In this document: positions 45,373 through 55,092 of the stretch, one piece after another
How positions within the stretch are numbered: the stretch's first letter is position 1
Layout: each line of letters begins with the position of its first letter
Source of the DNA: Niallia taxi
GTDB lineage: Bacteria > Bacillota > Bacilli > Bacillales > Cytobacillaceae
Length of the DNA: 64,000 nucleotides
Assembly: GCF_032818155.1 (NCBI RefSeq)
Contig: NZ_CP102589.1
Location: 1,474,001 to 1,538,000 of the forward strand
Direction of reading: 5' to 3'
Notes under the pieces: model-generated
The model's database searches: none
Told to the model about the DNA's origin: nothing
Seen by the model: the letters and a program-made list of their open reading frames with translations, nothing else
Made by a program: the position numbers and the translations under genes

Positions 45373-46713
45373 ATGCATATAGTTGTCGTTGGACTAAATT
45401 ATAAAACGGCCCCAGTAGAAATTAGAGAACGTTTAACATTTGACTCTTCTGCACTCGGGGAAGCAATGAGTCAATTGCAAAAGAAAAAAAGCATTCTGGA
45501 AAATATCATCATTTCTACTTGTAATCGTACAGAAATTTATGCTGTTGTCGACCAATTGCATACTGGTCGTTATTATATAAAAGAGTTTTTATCTGAATGG
45601 TTTGAGATTGACCAAGCAGAATTTAGTCCATATATATTTATTTACGAACAGGATGGAGCAATGAACCATCTTTTTCAAGTTGCATGCGGTTTAAATTCTA
45701 TGGTCGTAGGAGAAACTCAAATTCTTGGTCAGGTTCGTGCGAGTTTCTTAGAGGCACAAGCCATTGAGTCTTCAGGAACAGTGTTTAATCAGCTATTTAA
45801 ACAGGCTGTTACACTAGCTAAAAAAGCACATACAGAAACAGACATTGGAGCAAATGCCGTTTCTGTCAGCTATGCTGCTGTAGAATTAGCAAAAAAAATA
45901 TTTGGTACATTAGACAATAAAAATGTGCTGATACTAGGTGCAGGGAAGATGGGAGAGCTTGCTATTCAAAATCTGTACAGCAATGGGGCGAAAAATGTAA
46001 CGGTAATTAACCGGACATTTGAAAAGGCTCAAAGCTTGGCAGATCGTTTTGAAGGTCAGGCGAAATCCTTAAGCGAGCTGCAATGCGCATTAATTGACGC
46101 TGACATTCTAATTAGCTCAACAGGTGCTAGTTCGTTTGTAATTACGAAAAGCATGATGAATACAGTGGAAAAGATTCGCAAAGGAAAACCGTTATTTATG
46201 GTTGATATTGCTGTACCACGTGATTTAGATCCTGCACTTGCAGAATTAGATAGTGTTTTCTTATATGATATTGACGATTTAGAAGGCATAGTCGAAGCAA
46301 ACCTTCAAGAGCGCCAAAGAGAAGCAGCGAAAATTATGCTCATGATCGAACAGGAAATTGTCGAATTTAATGAATGGCTTCATTTGTTAGGAATCGTACC
46401 AGTCATTTCAGCACTTCGCGACAAAGCGTTAGCAATTCAAGGCGAAACGATGAAAAGCATCGAACGAAAGCTGCCGCATTTAAGTGACCGTGATAAAAAA
46501 GTCTTGAACAAACATACGAAAAGCATCATTAACCAAATGCTGAAGGATCCAATTCTTCATGCGAAAGAGCTTGCTTCTTCAGATAATCGCGAACAGGCAA
46601 TGGAGCTATTCGTGAAAATATTCAACTTGGAGCAGGATGTCCAAACTCAAACAACAGTTGTGAAGGAAGAGAAAAAAGTAGTGTCTTCTTTACAGCCCAA
46701 CTTTCAAGGCTAA
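45373..46713 (+). CDS. hemA: Glutamyl-tRNA reductase
   Basis: First enzyme of C5 heme synthesis, reducing Glu-tRNA to glutamate semialdehyde. 446 residues: catalytic Cys in [13 protein letters not shown], signature QTE-type loop [17 protein letters not shown] fold [13 protein letters not shown]-terminal dimerisation helices. Start ATG 45373 matches B. subtilis MHILVVG; SD GGGGGTG. First gene of hemAXCDBL. Confidence 0.98.
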   Translation: MHIVVVGLNYKTAPVEIRERLTFDSSALGEAMSQLQKKKSILENIIISTCNRTEIYAVVDQLHTGRYYIKEFLSEWFEIDQAEFSPYIFIYEQDGAMNHLFQVACGLNSMVVGETQILGQVRASFLEAQAIESSGTVFNQLFKQAVTLAKKAHTETDIGANAVSVSYAAVELAKKIFGTLDNKNVLILGAGKMGELAIQNLYSNGAKNVTVINRTFEKAQSLADRFEGQAKSLSELQCALIDADILISSTGASSFVITKSMMNTVEKIRKGKPLFMVDIAVPRDLDPALAELDSVFLYDIDDLEGIVEANLQERQREAAKIMLMIEQEIVEFNEWLHLLGIVPVISALRDKALAIQGETMKSIERKLPHLSDRDKKVLNKHTKSIINQMLKDPILHAKELASSDNREQAMELFVKIFNLEQDVQTQTTVVKEEKKVVSSLQPNFQG

Positions 46714-46813
46714 ATATTGACCTTAAAGCTAGATTGTTTAAAAGAGTTTTGGCATTATAGTATATGAAGCAACATTTTTTCTCAAGGTTTTAACTGTTAA
46801 AGGGGAAACATAT

Positions 46814-47638
46814 ATGACAGATGCTTATTTAACTAGACTTCATGAATTTACGATTATTCTTTATGCAATATCTGTGCTCTTATACTTTTTTGATTTTATG
46901 CATAATAACCAGAAAGCCAATAGAGCAGCTTTCTGGTTACTTTCATTTGTGTGGCTCTTGCAAACCGCCTTTCTGCTTATTTATATGGTGGATACGAAGA
47001 GGTTTCCTGTGCTTACAATCATGGAGGGGCTGTACTTTTACACGTGGGTGCTTGTTTCCTTCTCACTTTTAATCAACAAGCTTTTGAAAATTGACTTTAT
47101 CGTCTTTTTTACAAATGTGCTCGGTTTTATCATTATGGCCATACATACATTTGCGCCAATGCGAGAGGGGACGGAGATTGCCACACAAGTAATTTCAGAG
47201 CTTCTCCTCATTCATATTACGGCAGCATTGCTTGCATACGGCGGTTTTTCGCTGTCGTTTATTTTTTCTCTTTTGTACTGTGTTCAATTTAATCTGTTGA
47301 AAAAGAAAGTATGGGGAAAACGGCTGAGGCGGATTCCTGATTTAACAAAGTTGGAGAATATCGCTTACCTTTTTAACGTATTCAGCGTTCCTTTATTGCT
47401 GATAGCTCTTATTCTCGGAATTCAATGGGCCAGTGTTCAGGCGCCAGGTTTTGTCTGGTATGACCCAAAAATACTTGGTTCCTTTCTTGTCCTTTTTATT
47501 TACGGATGCTGTTTATATGCAAGAGTAACGCATAAACTAGTAGGGAAAGGAATTGCTTACTTCAATATTGCATGTTTCTTAATACTGTTGATTAATTTCT
47601 TTTTGGCAGGGAATTTTTCAACGTTTCACTATAAATAA
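46814..47638 (+). CDS. hemX: HemX, integral membrane CcsA-like protein
   Basis: 274 residues with eight hydrophobic segments, cytochrome c assembly (CcsA/ResC) type: the WAxxxxGxxWxWDPK-like motif is present in reduced form as QWASVQAPGFVWYDPKILGS. In B. subtilis HemX lowers HemA levels. SD AGGGGAAA before ATG 46814. Between hemA and hemC as in B. subtilis. Confidence 0.95.
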   Translation: MTDAYLTRLHEFTIILYAISVLLYFFDFMHNNQKANRAAFWLLSFVWLLQTAFLLIYMVDTKRFPVLTIMEGLYFYTWVLVSFSLLINKLLKIDFIVFFTNVLGFIIMAIHTFAPMREGTEIATQVISELLLIHITAALLAYGGFSLSFIFSLLYCVQFNLLKKKVWGKRLRRIPDLTKLENIAYLFNVFSVPLLLIALILGIQWASVQAPGFVWYDPKILGSFLVLFIYGCCLYARVTHKLVGKGIAYFNIACFLILLINFFLAGNFSTFHYK

Positions 47639-47691
47639 TGCTACATAAAGCCGACGAAATGCGGCTAAAAGTTTAAGCTGGAGGCATACTG

Positions 47692-48630
47692 ATGCGAAAA
47701 ATTATTGTCGGTTCAAGACGAAGCAAGTTAGCTATTACACAAACAACATGGGTTATTAATCAATTGAAAAAATTAGACCCATCCTATGAATTTGAAATTA
47801 AGGAAATGGTTACAAAAGGTGATGTTGTGTTAGATGTGACATTATCTAAGGTCGGCGGAAAAGGTCTATTTGTTAAAGAAATTGAACAAGCAATGCTTGA
47901 TAAGGAAATTGATATTGCGGTACACAGCATGAAGGATATGCCTGCTGTACTTCCTCCAGGTTTAATCATCGGTTGTATTCCGCAAAGGGAGGACCACCGT
48001 GATGCGCTAATCAGCAAAGGGCATATCCTATTAAAGGACTTAAAGGAAGGTGCTGTTATTGGGACAAGCAGTCTCAGACGCGGTGCACAGCTATTAGCAG
48101 TAAGACCTGACTTGGAAATAAAATGGATTCGCGGCAATATCGATACGAGATTAAAGAAGCTAGAAACAGAAGATTATGATGCAATTATTCTTGCTGCGGC
48201 AGGACTTGCCAGAATGGGCTGGACGAGCGATGTTGTCACAGAATTTCTTGACCCTGAAACTTGTTTGCCGGCAGTTGGACAAGGTGCATTATCCATTGAG
48301 TGCAGAGAAGATGATAAGGAAGTGCTTGAGCTATTAAGCAAGCTGTCTTCAGAGGAAACGACGAAGACTGTTTTTGCGGAAAGAGCCTTCTTAAACAAAA
48401 TGGATGGCGGCTGCCAAGTTCCGATTGCAGGCTTTGCCCAAATGGTGGGCGAGAAGGAGCTTACATTGACAGCTCTTGTAACCTCTCCTGATGGCAAAAC
48501 AGTTTATAAAGAGGTACTAACAGGCACTAACCCAGTAGAGCTTGGTGAACAGGCTGCTGAACTGCTCACAGAGCGGGGAGCAAAGAAATTGATAGACAGC
48601 CTGAAAGATGAGAACATTATTGATGCATAA
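47692..48630 (+). CDS. hemC: Hydroxymethylbilane synthase (porphobilinogen deaminase)
   Basis: 312 residues; polymerises four porphobilinogens. N-terminal [13 protein letters not shown], active-site Arg/Asp in [11 protein letters not shown] and [22 protein letters not shown], and the dipyrromethane-cofactor Cys in [21 protein letters not shown] before ATG 47692. Overlaps hemD. Confidence 0.98.
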   Translation: MRKIIVGSRRSKLAITQTTWVINQLKKLDPSYEFEIKEMVTKGDVVLDVTLSKVGGKGLFVKEIEQAMLDKEIDIAVHSMKDMPAVLPPGLIIGCIPQREDHRDALISKGHILLKDLKEGAVIGTSSLRRGAQLLAVRPDLEIKWIRGNIDTRLKKLETEDYDAIILAAAGLARMGWTSDVVTEFLDPETCLPAVGQGALSIECREDDKEVLELLSKLSSEETTKTVFAERAFLNKMDGGCQVPIAGFAQMVGEKELTLTALVTSPDGKTVYKEVLTGTNPVELGEQAAELLTERGAKKLIDSLKDENIIDA

Positions 48631-49384
48631 CCCACTGCAAGGAAAAAGCATTCTAATACCGCGGGCGAGGAAACAAGCAGCATCTCTTTCTGACAGGATT
48701 AAGCTTTTAGGAGGAACGCCTGTCGAAATTCCGCTGCTTGCCTTTCGCAGCCTGCCTTTGACTGAAAAAACCAAGGAGAAGCTTCTCGAAGGCGGATTTA
48801 CTTGGCTTTTGTTTACGAGCAGTAACGGAGTGAATGCTTTTTTTCAAGCTTGGGAGTTTAAAGCTCCAGAACATCTTAAAATAGCTGTCATTGGGGACAA
48901 AACTGCTGAAACATTGGCACACTATGGCTATAAAGCAGCATTCATTCCATCCTCCTTTGTTGCCGAAACGTTTGCAGAAGAATTTTCGCAGCAAGTGGCA
49001 AAACAGGAGGAAGTACTTATTGTGAAGGGAAGCTTGGCGAGAAATGTACTATACAGCTCCTTAAGGGAAGCTGGAATTGCCGCAGAAGAAGCAATCATCT
49101 ATGAAACATATTTTCCTAAAAAGAGCGAATCACTGCTAGTCAAGGCCTTAAGAGAGCAGCATTTGGATGTGCTCCTGTTTACAAGCTCATCTACAGTGGA
49201 ATATTTTATGAATGTGGTCCATACATATGAGCTTCAACAATCAGTCAAGACCTGTACAATCGGATGTATTGGCCCAATAACGAAGGAAAAGCTAAACGAT
49301 TATGGTATAAATGTTGATATTTATCCCGACAATTTTACAGTAGACAGTATGCTTGATCGATTAGTTGAATTTTTACAAGAATAG
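48623..49384 (+). CDS. hemD: Uroporphyrinogen-III synthase
   Basis: 253 residues; closes and inverts ring D of the tetrapyrrole. Low-conservation family; visible are [18 protein letters not shown] at the N-terminus, [13 protein letters not shown] and [13 protein letters not shown] prefer ATG 48623, which overlaps the end of hemC by eight bases and matches the family N-terminal length; ATG 48608 is also possible. Position between hemC and hemB supports the call. Confidence 0.93.
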   Translation: MHNPLQGKSILIPRARKQAASLSDRIKLLGGTPVEIPLLAFRSLPLTEKTKEKLLEGGFTWLLFTSSNGVNAFFQAWEFKAPEHLKIAVIGDKTAETLAHYGYKAAFIPSSFVAETFAEEFSQQVAKQEEVLIVKGSLARNVLYSSLREAGIAAEEAIIYETYFPKKSESLLVKALREQHLDVLLFTSSSTVEYFMNVVHTYELQQSVKTCTIGCIGPITKEKLNDYGINVDIYPDNFTVDSMLDRLVEFLQE

Positions 49385-49395
49385 GGGAGAACGAA

Positions 49396-50373
49396 ATGTC
49401 ATTACAATTTAACCGTCACCGTAGACTGCGTCAATCTGCAAGCATGAGAGCATTGGTAAGGGAAACTCATGTGCATGTGGACGATTTGATTTATCCTATT
49501 TTCATCGCAGAGGGTGAGAACATTAAACGGGAAATCTCATCAATGCCTGGAATTTATAATCTGTCCATTGACCGTCTGAAGGAAGAAATGGATGAAGTAC
49601 AAAGCCTAGGCATTAAATCAGTCCTGTTATTCGGTATTCCTCTAGAAAAGGATGAATGCGGTACACAGGCATTTCATGATCACGGCATTGTCCAAGAAGG
49701 AATTCGCTTCATCAAAAAGAATTATCCGGAGATTGTCATTATTGCTGATACATGCCTTTGCGAATATACAAGCCATGGACATTGCGGTATCGTGGAAGAA
49801 GGCCGTGTCTTAAATGACGAATCATTGGAATTACTTGTTAAAACAGCTGTAAGTCAAGCAGAAGCTGGTGCAGATATCATTGCTCCATCTAATATGATGG
49901 ACGGCTTTGTTGCTGCTATCCGCAAGGGTCTTGATGAAGCAGGCTACATAGATACACCAATTATGTCATACGGAGTGAAGTATTCTTCTGCATTTTACGG
50001 ACCATTCCGTGAAGCAGCGGACAGCACACCGCAATTTGGAGACCGTAAAGCATATCAAATGGATCCTGCAAACCGTCTCGAAGCATTACGAGAAGCAGAA
50101 TCAGATGCGGAAGAAGGGGCAGATTTTATGATTGTCAAACCTGGTATGCCGTATTTGGATATTGTTCGTGATATGAAAAATACCTTGAAGATGCCAATCG
50201 TTATTTACAATGTCAGCGGAGAATACAGCATGGTAAAAGCTGCTGCACAAAACGGCTGGATTGATGAAGAGCGTATTGTAATGGAAATGATGGTCAGCAT
50301 GAAACGTGCCGGAGCAGATTTAATCATGACTTACTTTGCAAAAGATGTTGCACGCTGGTTGAAAGAACAATAA
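49396..50373 (+). CDS. hemB: Delta-aminolevulinic acid dehydratase (porphobilinogen synthase)
   Basis: 325 residues. Zinc-site cysteines in [14 protein letters not shown], first active-site Lys in [18 protein letters not shown], second in [22 protein letters not shown]. Fifth gene of the hem operon. Confidence 0.98.
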   Translation: MSLQFNRHRRLRQSASMRALVRETHVHVDDLIYPIFIAEGENIKREISSMPGIYNLSIDRLKEEMDEVQSLGIKSVLLFGIPLEKDECGTQAFHDHGIVQEGIRFIKKNYPEIVIIADTCLCEYTSHGHCGIVEEGRVLNDESLELLVKTAVSQAEAGADIIAPSNMMDGFVAAIRKGLDEAGYIDTPIMSYGVKYSSAFYGPFREAADSTPQFGDRKAYQMDPANRLEALREAESDAEEGADFMIVKPGMPYLDIVRDMKNTLKMPIVIYNVSGEYSMVKAAAQNGWIDEERIVMEMMVSMKRAGADLIMTYFAKDVARWLKEQ

Positions 50374-50388
50374 GAAAAGAGGGATAGC

Positions 50389-51675
50389 ATGCGTTCATAT
50401 GAAAAGTCAGAAAAAGCATTTAAGGAAGCAGTCGAATTAATGCCAGGCGGGGTTAACAGTCCTGTTCGTGCCTTTAAATCGGTAAAGCGGAATCCTGTGT
50501 TTATGGATTCAGGCAAAGGCTCTAAAATTTACGATATTGATGGCAATGAATACATTGATTATGTACTTTCATGGGGTCCCCTTATTTTAGGACACGCCAA
50601 TGATCAAGTTGTGGAAGCAATTAAAAAGGTCGCAGAACAAGGGACGAGCTTTGGTGCTCCGACTTTAATAGAAAATGAACTGGCGAAGCTTGTAAAAGAA
50701 AGAGTGCCAAGCATTGAGATTATTCGTATGGTATCCTCTGGAACAGAAGCTACGATGAGTGCAATCAGGCTTGCAAGAGGCTATACAGGCAGAAATAAAA
50801 TTATTAAGTTTGAAGGCTGCTACCACGGCCATGGTGATTCTCTGCTGATTAAAGCAGGTTCAGGTGTTGCAACACTTGGCTTGCCAGATAGCCCAGGCGT
50901 TCCAGAAGGAGTTGCTGCAAACACTATCACGGTAGCGTACAATGACCTTGAAAGCATTAAATATGCCTTCGAAAGCTTTGGAGATGATATTGCTGGAATC
51001 ATCGTTGAGCCAGTTGCTGGCAATATGGGTGTTGTACCACCTAAAGATGGCTTCCTGCAAGGGCTGCGTGAGATTACAGAACAATACGGAGCATTACTGA
51101 TCTTTGATGAGGTTATGACAGGCTTCCGCGTTGATTATGGCTGTGCACAAGGCTATTTCGGTATTACTCCTGATCTTACATGTCTTGGCAAGGTTATTGG
51201 CGGAGGACTTCCAGTCGGCGCATATGGCGGAAAAGCAGAGATAATGAATCAAATTGCTCCAAGTGGACCAATCTATCAAGCAGGAACATTATCAGGTAAT
51301 CCGTTAGCGATGACAGCGGGCTTCCAAACATTGTCCCAGTTGACACCTGAAAGCTATCAACAATTTATTCAAAAAGCAGACAAGCTAGAAGAAGGCTTAA
51401 AAGCAGCGGCTGAAAAACATGAAATTCCATTTACAGTTAACAGAGCAGGCTCTATGATTGGCTTCTTCTTCACAAATGATGAGGTTGTTGATTATGACAG
51501 TGCAAAAACATCTAACTTAGACTATTTCGCTGCCTTTTATAATGAAATGCTTGAGCAAGGTGTGTTCTTGCCGCCATCCCAGTTTGAAGGCTTGTTCTTA
51601 TCAACAGCTTTAAGTGATGAGGATATTGTACATACAATTAAAGCAGCAGAAATCGCATTTTCAAAATTAAAATGA
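50389..51675 (+). CDS. hemL: Glutamate-1-semialdehyde 2,1-aminomutase
   Basis: 428 residues, PLP-dependent class III aminotransferase fold. [12 protein letters not shown] at the N-terminus, [22 protein letters not shown], and the PLP lysine in [17 protein letters not shown]. Produces 5-aminolevulinate from the HemA product. Last gene of the hem operon. Confidence 0.98.
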   Translation: MRSYEKSEKAFKEAVELMPGGVNSPVRAFKSVKRNPVFMDSGKGSKIYDIDGNEYIDYVLSWGPLILGHANDQVVEAIKKVAEQGTSFGAPTLIENELAKLVKERVPSIEIIRMVSSGTEATMSAIRLARGYTGRNKIIKFEGCYHGHGDSLLIKAGSGVATLGLPDSPGVPEGVAANTITVAYNDLESIKYAFESFGDDIAGIIVEPVAGNMGVVPPKDGFLQGLREITEQYGALLIFDEVMTGFRVDYGCAQGYFGITPDLTCLGKVIGGGLPVGAYGGKAEIMNQIAPSGPIYQAGTLSGNPLAMTAGFQTLSQLTPESYQQFIQKADKLEEGLKAAAEKHEIPFTVNRAGSMIGFFFTNDEVVDYDSAKTSNLDYFAAFYNEMLEQGVFLPPSQFEGLFLSTALSDEDIVHTIKAAEIAFSKLK

Positions 51676-51681
51676 CTATGA

Positions 51682-51726
51682 TAAAAATCCAAAGTACCTG
51701 ATAAAAGGCTTTGGATTTTTTTTTGG
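51682..51726 (+). terminator. Terminator of the hem operon
   Basis: AAAATCCAAAG / CTTTGGATTTT stem with a T9 run. Confidence 0.88.
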
Positions 51727-51851
51727 TTTTTGCTGTTTTTCTAAATTCTTAAACATTCACAGTAAAGAAGTATTCATAAAAGGGAAATGAAGTTCATAAA
51801 TTGTAATTGACATAGTGATTAAACGTAAAAGGAATGAAGGGAGGAGTCGCT

Positions 51852-53243
51852 TTGTCTCAAGAAAATTCGTCTATTTTACGGTTTTCATTGGAAGAGTCAG
51901 TCTGGTTTCAAAAAGGACAGGAAGTAGATGATCTGCTTTCCATTTCACTGGACCCGAATATTACCATCCAAGAAAACGATCAGTATATTACCATTCAAGG
52001 ATCATTAGAATTGACAGGTGAATACAATCGCACACAAAACATCCAGTCTGAAGAAGAAGAGGTATTCAAGGCTCCGAAATTAGTTCATTCTGTTTTGGAA
52101 AGGGAAGAAGGGGTTTATGAGTTTTTACATCATTTCCCTATTGATATTACCATTCCGTTCTCACGCGTCCAAAGCGTCGATGATATCGAGGTGGAAATTG
52201 AAACATTTGATTATGTGTTTCCAGAAAGAAGCTGCTTGAATCTTACTGCTGAATTATCAATTGCAGGCTTAACAACTGAAGAGCAAGATAGTGTTGAAGA
52301 AGAGGATGATGAAGAGTGGGCTGCATTTTATCCAGTAAGGGATGAAGAAGCAGACATTGCAGAGGAACAGCCTGATGCTTCTCAACCAGTATATGAGTTT
52401 GTCGAACAGGAAGATGAGCTTGAGGCGTTAACTCGAGGTTATGGGCAAAGGCAGCCAGAGGAAGAGGAAGAGGAAGAGGAAGAGATAGAGATCACTGCTA
52501 GTTCCAGCACAGAGGAAGTGTCTTTTGGAGATCCAGAGGAGGAAATAGAGGCAGCGTCATACAGAGAAGCATCAGAAGATGAGCCTGAACGTGTTGAAAT
52601 TGAGGTGCCGCCGTTTCAAAGGATTAGTCCATTGATGGAAGAAGAAGAGCGAGTCTCTGCTGATTCAGGGTTAGAAGAGTATGAGCCATTTGAATTAGAA
52701 GTGCGTAAAGCACCTCCTGAAAAAGAAGATGACTGGGAAGATGATGACATTTCACAGGTGCCATTATTTACAGAAGCAGATGTACAGGAGGAGCCACCTC
52801 CATTTCAGACTGCACCTGTTGCGGACACTAGGCAGGAATTGAAGGTTTCCTTATTCAGATCAGAGGAAGAAACCTTCCCAGCAGAGGGGATTTTTGATAA
52901 GCCAGTCCCAGAATCCTCTGAGCTAAAGCTTGATGAATCAACAGCAGAGTATGCAGAAAAAGACGAATCTTCTTCTGACGATGACAAAGGGACGAAGAAG
53001 AAAAAAGGCCTTTTTGCTAAAAAGAAATCATTAACCTTCACTGAATTTTTTGCCCGCAAAGAAGAAGAAACACATACAAAGGTAAAGGTTTGCATCGTTC
53101 AGCAGGGAGATACGATTGAGAAATTAAGTGAACGCTATAATGTCAATGTTCACACACTGTTGAAGGAAAATCATTTGGAAGTCAATCAGGATGTCGCAGA
53201 AGGGCAAGTATTATATATTCCTATTAAATTGGCAGAAAAATAA
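51852..53243 (+). CDS. spoVID: Spore morphogenetic protein SpoVID
   Basis: 463 residues. N-terminal conserved coat-encasement domain (about 1-130: LRFSLEESVWFQKGQEVDDL...GSLELTGEYN...FPIDITIP), a long Glu-rich acidic middle (about 145-400, including EEEEEEEEEIEI), and a C-terminal LysM domain (CIVQQGDTIEKLSERYNVNV) that in B. subtilis binds lipid II and contacts SafA. TTG 51852 chosen: SD GGGAGGAG is six bases upstream and the N-terminus matches the family. Drives encasement by the coat together with SpoIVA. No confident sigma-E promoter could be assigned. Confidence 0.95.
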   Translation: MSQENSSILRFSLEESVWFQKGQEVDDLLSISLDPNITIQENDQYITIQGSLELTGEYNRTQNIQSEEEEVFKAPKLVHSVLEREEGVYEFLHHFPIDITIPFSRVQSVDDIEVEIETFDYVFPERSCLNLTAELSIAGLTTEEQDSVEEEDDEEWAAFYPVRDEEADIAEEQPDASQPVYEFVEQEDELEALTRGYGQRQPEEEEEEEEEIEITASSSTEEVSFGDPEEEIEAASYREASEDEPERVEIEVPPFQRISPLMEEEERVSADSGLEEYEPFELEVRKAPPEKEDDWEDDDISQVPLFTEADVQEEPPPFQTAPVADTRQELKVSLFRSEEETFPAEGIFDKPVPESSELKLDESTAEYAEKDESSSDDDKGTKKKKGLFAKKKSLTFTEFFARKEEETHTKVKVCIVQQGDTIEKLSERYNVNVHTLLKENHLEVNQDVAEGQVLYIPIKLAEK

Positions 53244-53344
53244 GTTTTGCAAAAGTGCTTGAAAAAGGGTAAAGCGAAGCCCCGTTATCATCATGCTGGA
53301 GATGAAGCCAATCTCTTTTTCGTAATAAGAAAGTGTGGGCGCAT

Positions 53345-54391
53345 ATGAATGAAAAAAACACGATTAAAAAGTATACCCCCATTTTAGAACCGTATGGAGT
53401 CGAGCCTAATTTTGTGGAGGAGTTCGGCAGAATCGTAAAGATTTACTGCAGTAAGGGCACATTTGCCCTTAAATCGATAGATCCACATAAAGGCTCTGAC
53501 TTTATCCGTCATGTCCGAACATTATACCAAAAGGGATATAATCGAATTGTGCCGATATATCCAACGGTCGATGGAAGGTATGCAGTTTTGCATGATCATA
53601 AGCTGTATTATTTGATGCCATGGCTTCCAAATGAAGATCGGGAAAGCTATTTCAAAAAGCATCAGCAGATGTTCAGGGAACTGGCAAGGCTGCATATACT
53701 TTCATCTAAAGAAGTAAAGGTTGAAAAGGAAGACAGAGAAGAGCATTATGAAAATACACTCTTGGAACTAGAAAAGGAACAGGAGTTTCTGGATGGCTAT
53801 ATTGAGGAGTGTGAAAACACCGAATATATGTCCCCGTTCCAATGGATGTTTTGTATGTATTACCATGATGTTAGGCAAGCGCTGAAATATTCTGAAACAA
53901 AGCTGAAGGAATGGTATGAAGAAACGAAGGATGATGAGAAGGCAAGGGTTTCCATCATCCATGGGAAGATCTCACCAGAGCATTTTTTATATGATGAGAA
54001 AGGGTACGGGTATTTCACCAATTTTGAGAATGCCAAGTTTGGCTCCCCAAGCCATGACCTGCTCCCGTTTATTGCCAGATCCTTAAAAACAGCTCCGAAG
54101 CAGAATAACGATTGCTTAGAATGGATTTATACTTACTTCAATTATTATCCGCTTAAGTCAGATGAGATGCTGCTTTTTTTAAGCTATCTGGCACATCCTG
54201 GTCCTGTGATACGGATATGTGAGAAATATCATAAAAGCAATAAGAAAAAGAACGAGCGCAAATATGCGCAAAGCTTGTTAAAACAATATTGGCTCCTGAA
54301 GAATACCGAATATATCGTCATGCGTATTGACGAAATGGAACGGGAAAAAAAGGCACAGCAGGAGGCGCAAAAAGAGACCCAAGATTCATAA
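53345..54391 (+). CDS. ysxE: Spore coat protein YsxE (CotS/kinase-like fold)
   Basis: 348 residues of the CotS-related family, an aminoglycoside-phosphotransferase-like fold. Seen: TFALKSIDPHKGSDFIRHV near residue 50, MPWLPNEDRESYFKK, SIIHGKISPEHFLYDEKG (catalytic-loop equivalent, where the usual HGDxxxxN reads HGKISPEH, so kinase activity is doubtful), and a Lys/Gln-rich C-terminus. ATG 53345 preferred over GTG 53333. Follows spoVID as in B. subtilis. Confidence 0.92.
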   Translation: MNEKNTIKKYTPILEPYGVEPNFVEEFGRIVKIYCSKGTFALKSIDPHKGSDFIRHVRTLYQKGYNRIVPIYPTVDGRYAVLHDHKLYYLMPWLPNEDRESYFKKHQQMFRELARLHILSSKEVKVEKEDREEHYENTLLELEKEQEFLDGYIEECENTEYMSPFQWMFCMYYHDVRQALKYSETKLKEWYEETKDDEKARVSIIHGKISPEHFLYDEKGYGYFTNFENAKFGSPSHDLLPFIARSLKTAPKQNNDCLEWIYTYFNYYPLKSDEMLLFLSYLAHPGPVIRICEKYHKSNKKKNERKYAQSLLKQYWLLKNTEYIVMRIDEMEREKKAQQEAQKETQDS

Positions 54392-54412
54392 GATCTTGGG
54401 TCTTAAATTATT
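54374..54412. terminator. Terminator shared by ysxE and a minus-strand gene
   Basis: AGACCCAAGAT-TCATAA-GATCTTGGGTCT, overlapping the ysxE stop. Confidence 0.75.
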
Positions 54413-54594
54413 TCCAAGTAAATGGACAAGGCCAAAACAATTAACAGAGATAAAAAGAGTACATCGAAGGTGGTAGGCAATAGCATTGTCCGGACTCCTT
54501 GGAAAATGCAAAACGGAAGGATAAACCGCGCACATGCATTGCGAACCCCTTTAAGCCAAGGGGGATATGTGTATGGATTGAATTTTTTCTTCAT
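54403..54594 (-). CDS. Small membrane protein
   Basis: 63 residues with a basic Pro/Tyr N-terminus (MKKKFNPYTYPPWLKGVRNAC) and two hydrophobic segments (ARFILPFCIFQGVRTMLLP and FDVLFLSLLIVLALSIYLEI). A strong SD AAAGGAGG nine bases before ATG 54594 supports that it is real. Convergent with ysxE, divergent from valS. Family not recognised. Confidence 0.75.
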   Translation of the reverse strand: MKKKFNPYTYPPWLKGVRNACARFILPFCIFQGVRTMLLPTTFDVLFLSLLIVLALSIYLEII

Positions 54595-54735
54595 AAGAAT
54601 AAACCTCCTTTCAATCCTTATCCTAAATATATGGTGGCTTGAGGTTATTAAGTACTGTTTAATAGCTATACTTTCTTACTCCACCAAAAAAAGTGGGCTT
54701 CGATTTGCTGGGCAAATGTATAAATTGAAAAAAAT
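54595..54735. other. Divergent intergenic region before valS
   Basis: No ORF. Upstream regions of the small membrane gene (minus) and valS (plus). A 12-bp palindrome AAGGTTAACCTT (54737-54748) touches the valS -35. Confidence 0.4.
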
Positions 54736-54748
54736 AAGGTTAACCTTA

Positions 54749-54778
54749 TTGACGAAAATAACTTTTATTCGGTATTAT
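54749..54778 (+). promoter_or_regulatory. Sigma-A promoter of valS
   Basis: TTGACG (54749-54754), 18-base spacer, TATTAT (54773-54778). Confidence 0.75.
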
Positions 54779-54804
54779 CTATATAAATAAATAAAAAAGG
54801 CAAT

Positions 54805-55040
54805 GACAGGGAGTAGTACAATGCTTAGTTGTTTTTTAGAGAGGAAATCACATGCTGAAAGATTTCCATTCAACTATATTGGAAGGTAGCCCTCGAGCTT
54901 CTTTTGCGAACGGTTTAGCTCATTAGTGAAAGACGGACAGTATCCGATATCATCTTTGAAAGAGCCAATATTTTATATTGGAAAAAAGGTGGTACCGCGA
55001 AAAACTCCCTTCGTCCTTTTATGACGAAGGGAGTTTTTTA
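54805..55040 (+). ncRNA. T-box leader of valS
   Basis: Stem I with GAGTAGTAC, the distal hairpin AGAGAGGAAATC-ACATGCTGAAA-GATTTCC, a candidate specifier GTA (Val, 54886-54888) after GGAAG, and the T-box AAAAGGTGGTACCGCGAAAA (54985-55004). The terminator AACTCCCTTCGTC / GACGAAGGGAGTT with T6 spans 55003-55040. The downstream gene confirms valine; the exact specifier is inferred. Confidence 0.9.
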
Positions 55041-55092
55041 TTTGCCGAAAAAATTCAAGAATTTAAATAATTTCTTTAGGAGGTTTATGGAT

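Noticed and set aside
48608..48622. Earlier hemD start at ATG 48608
   Set aside because: Not excluded, but ATG 48623 gives the family N-terminal length.
53333..54391. YsxE as an active kinase
   Set aside because: The fold is kinase-like, but the catalytic-loop equivalent reads HGKISPEH without the usual Asp and Asn.
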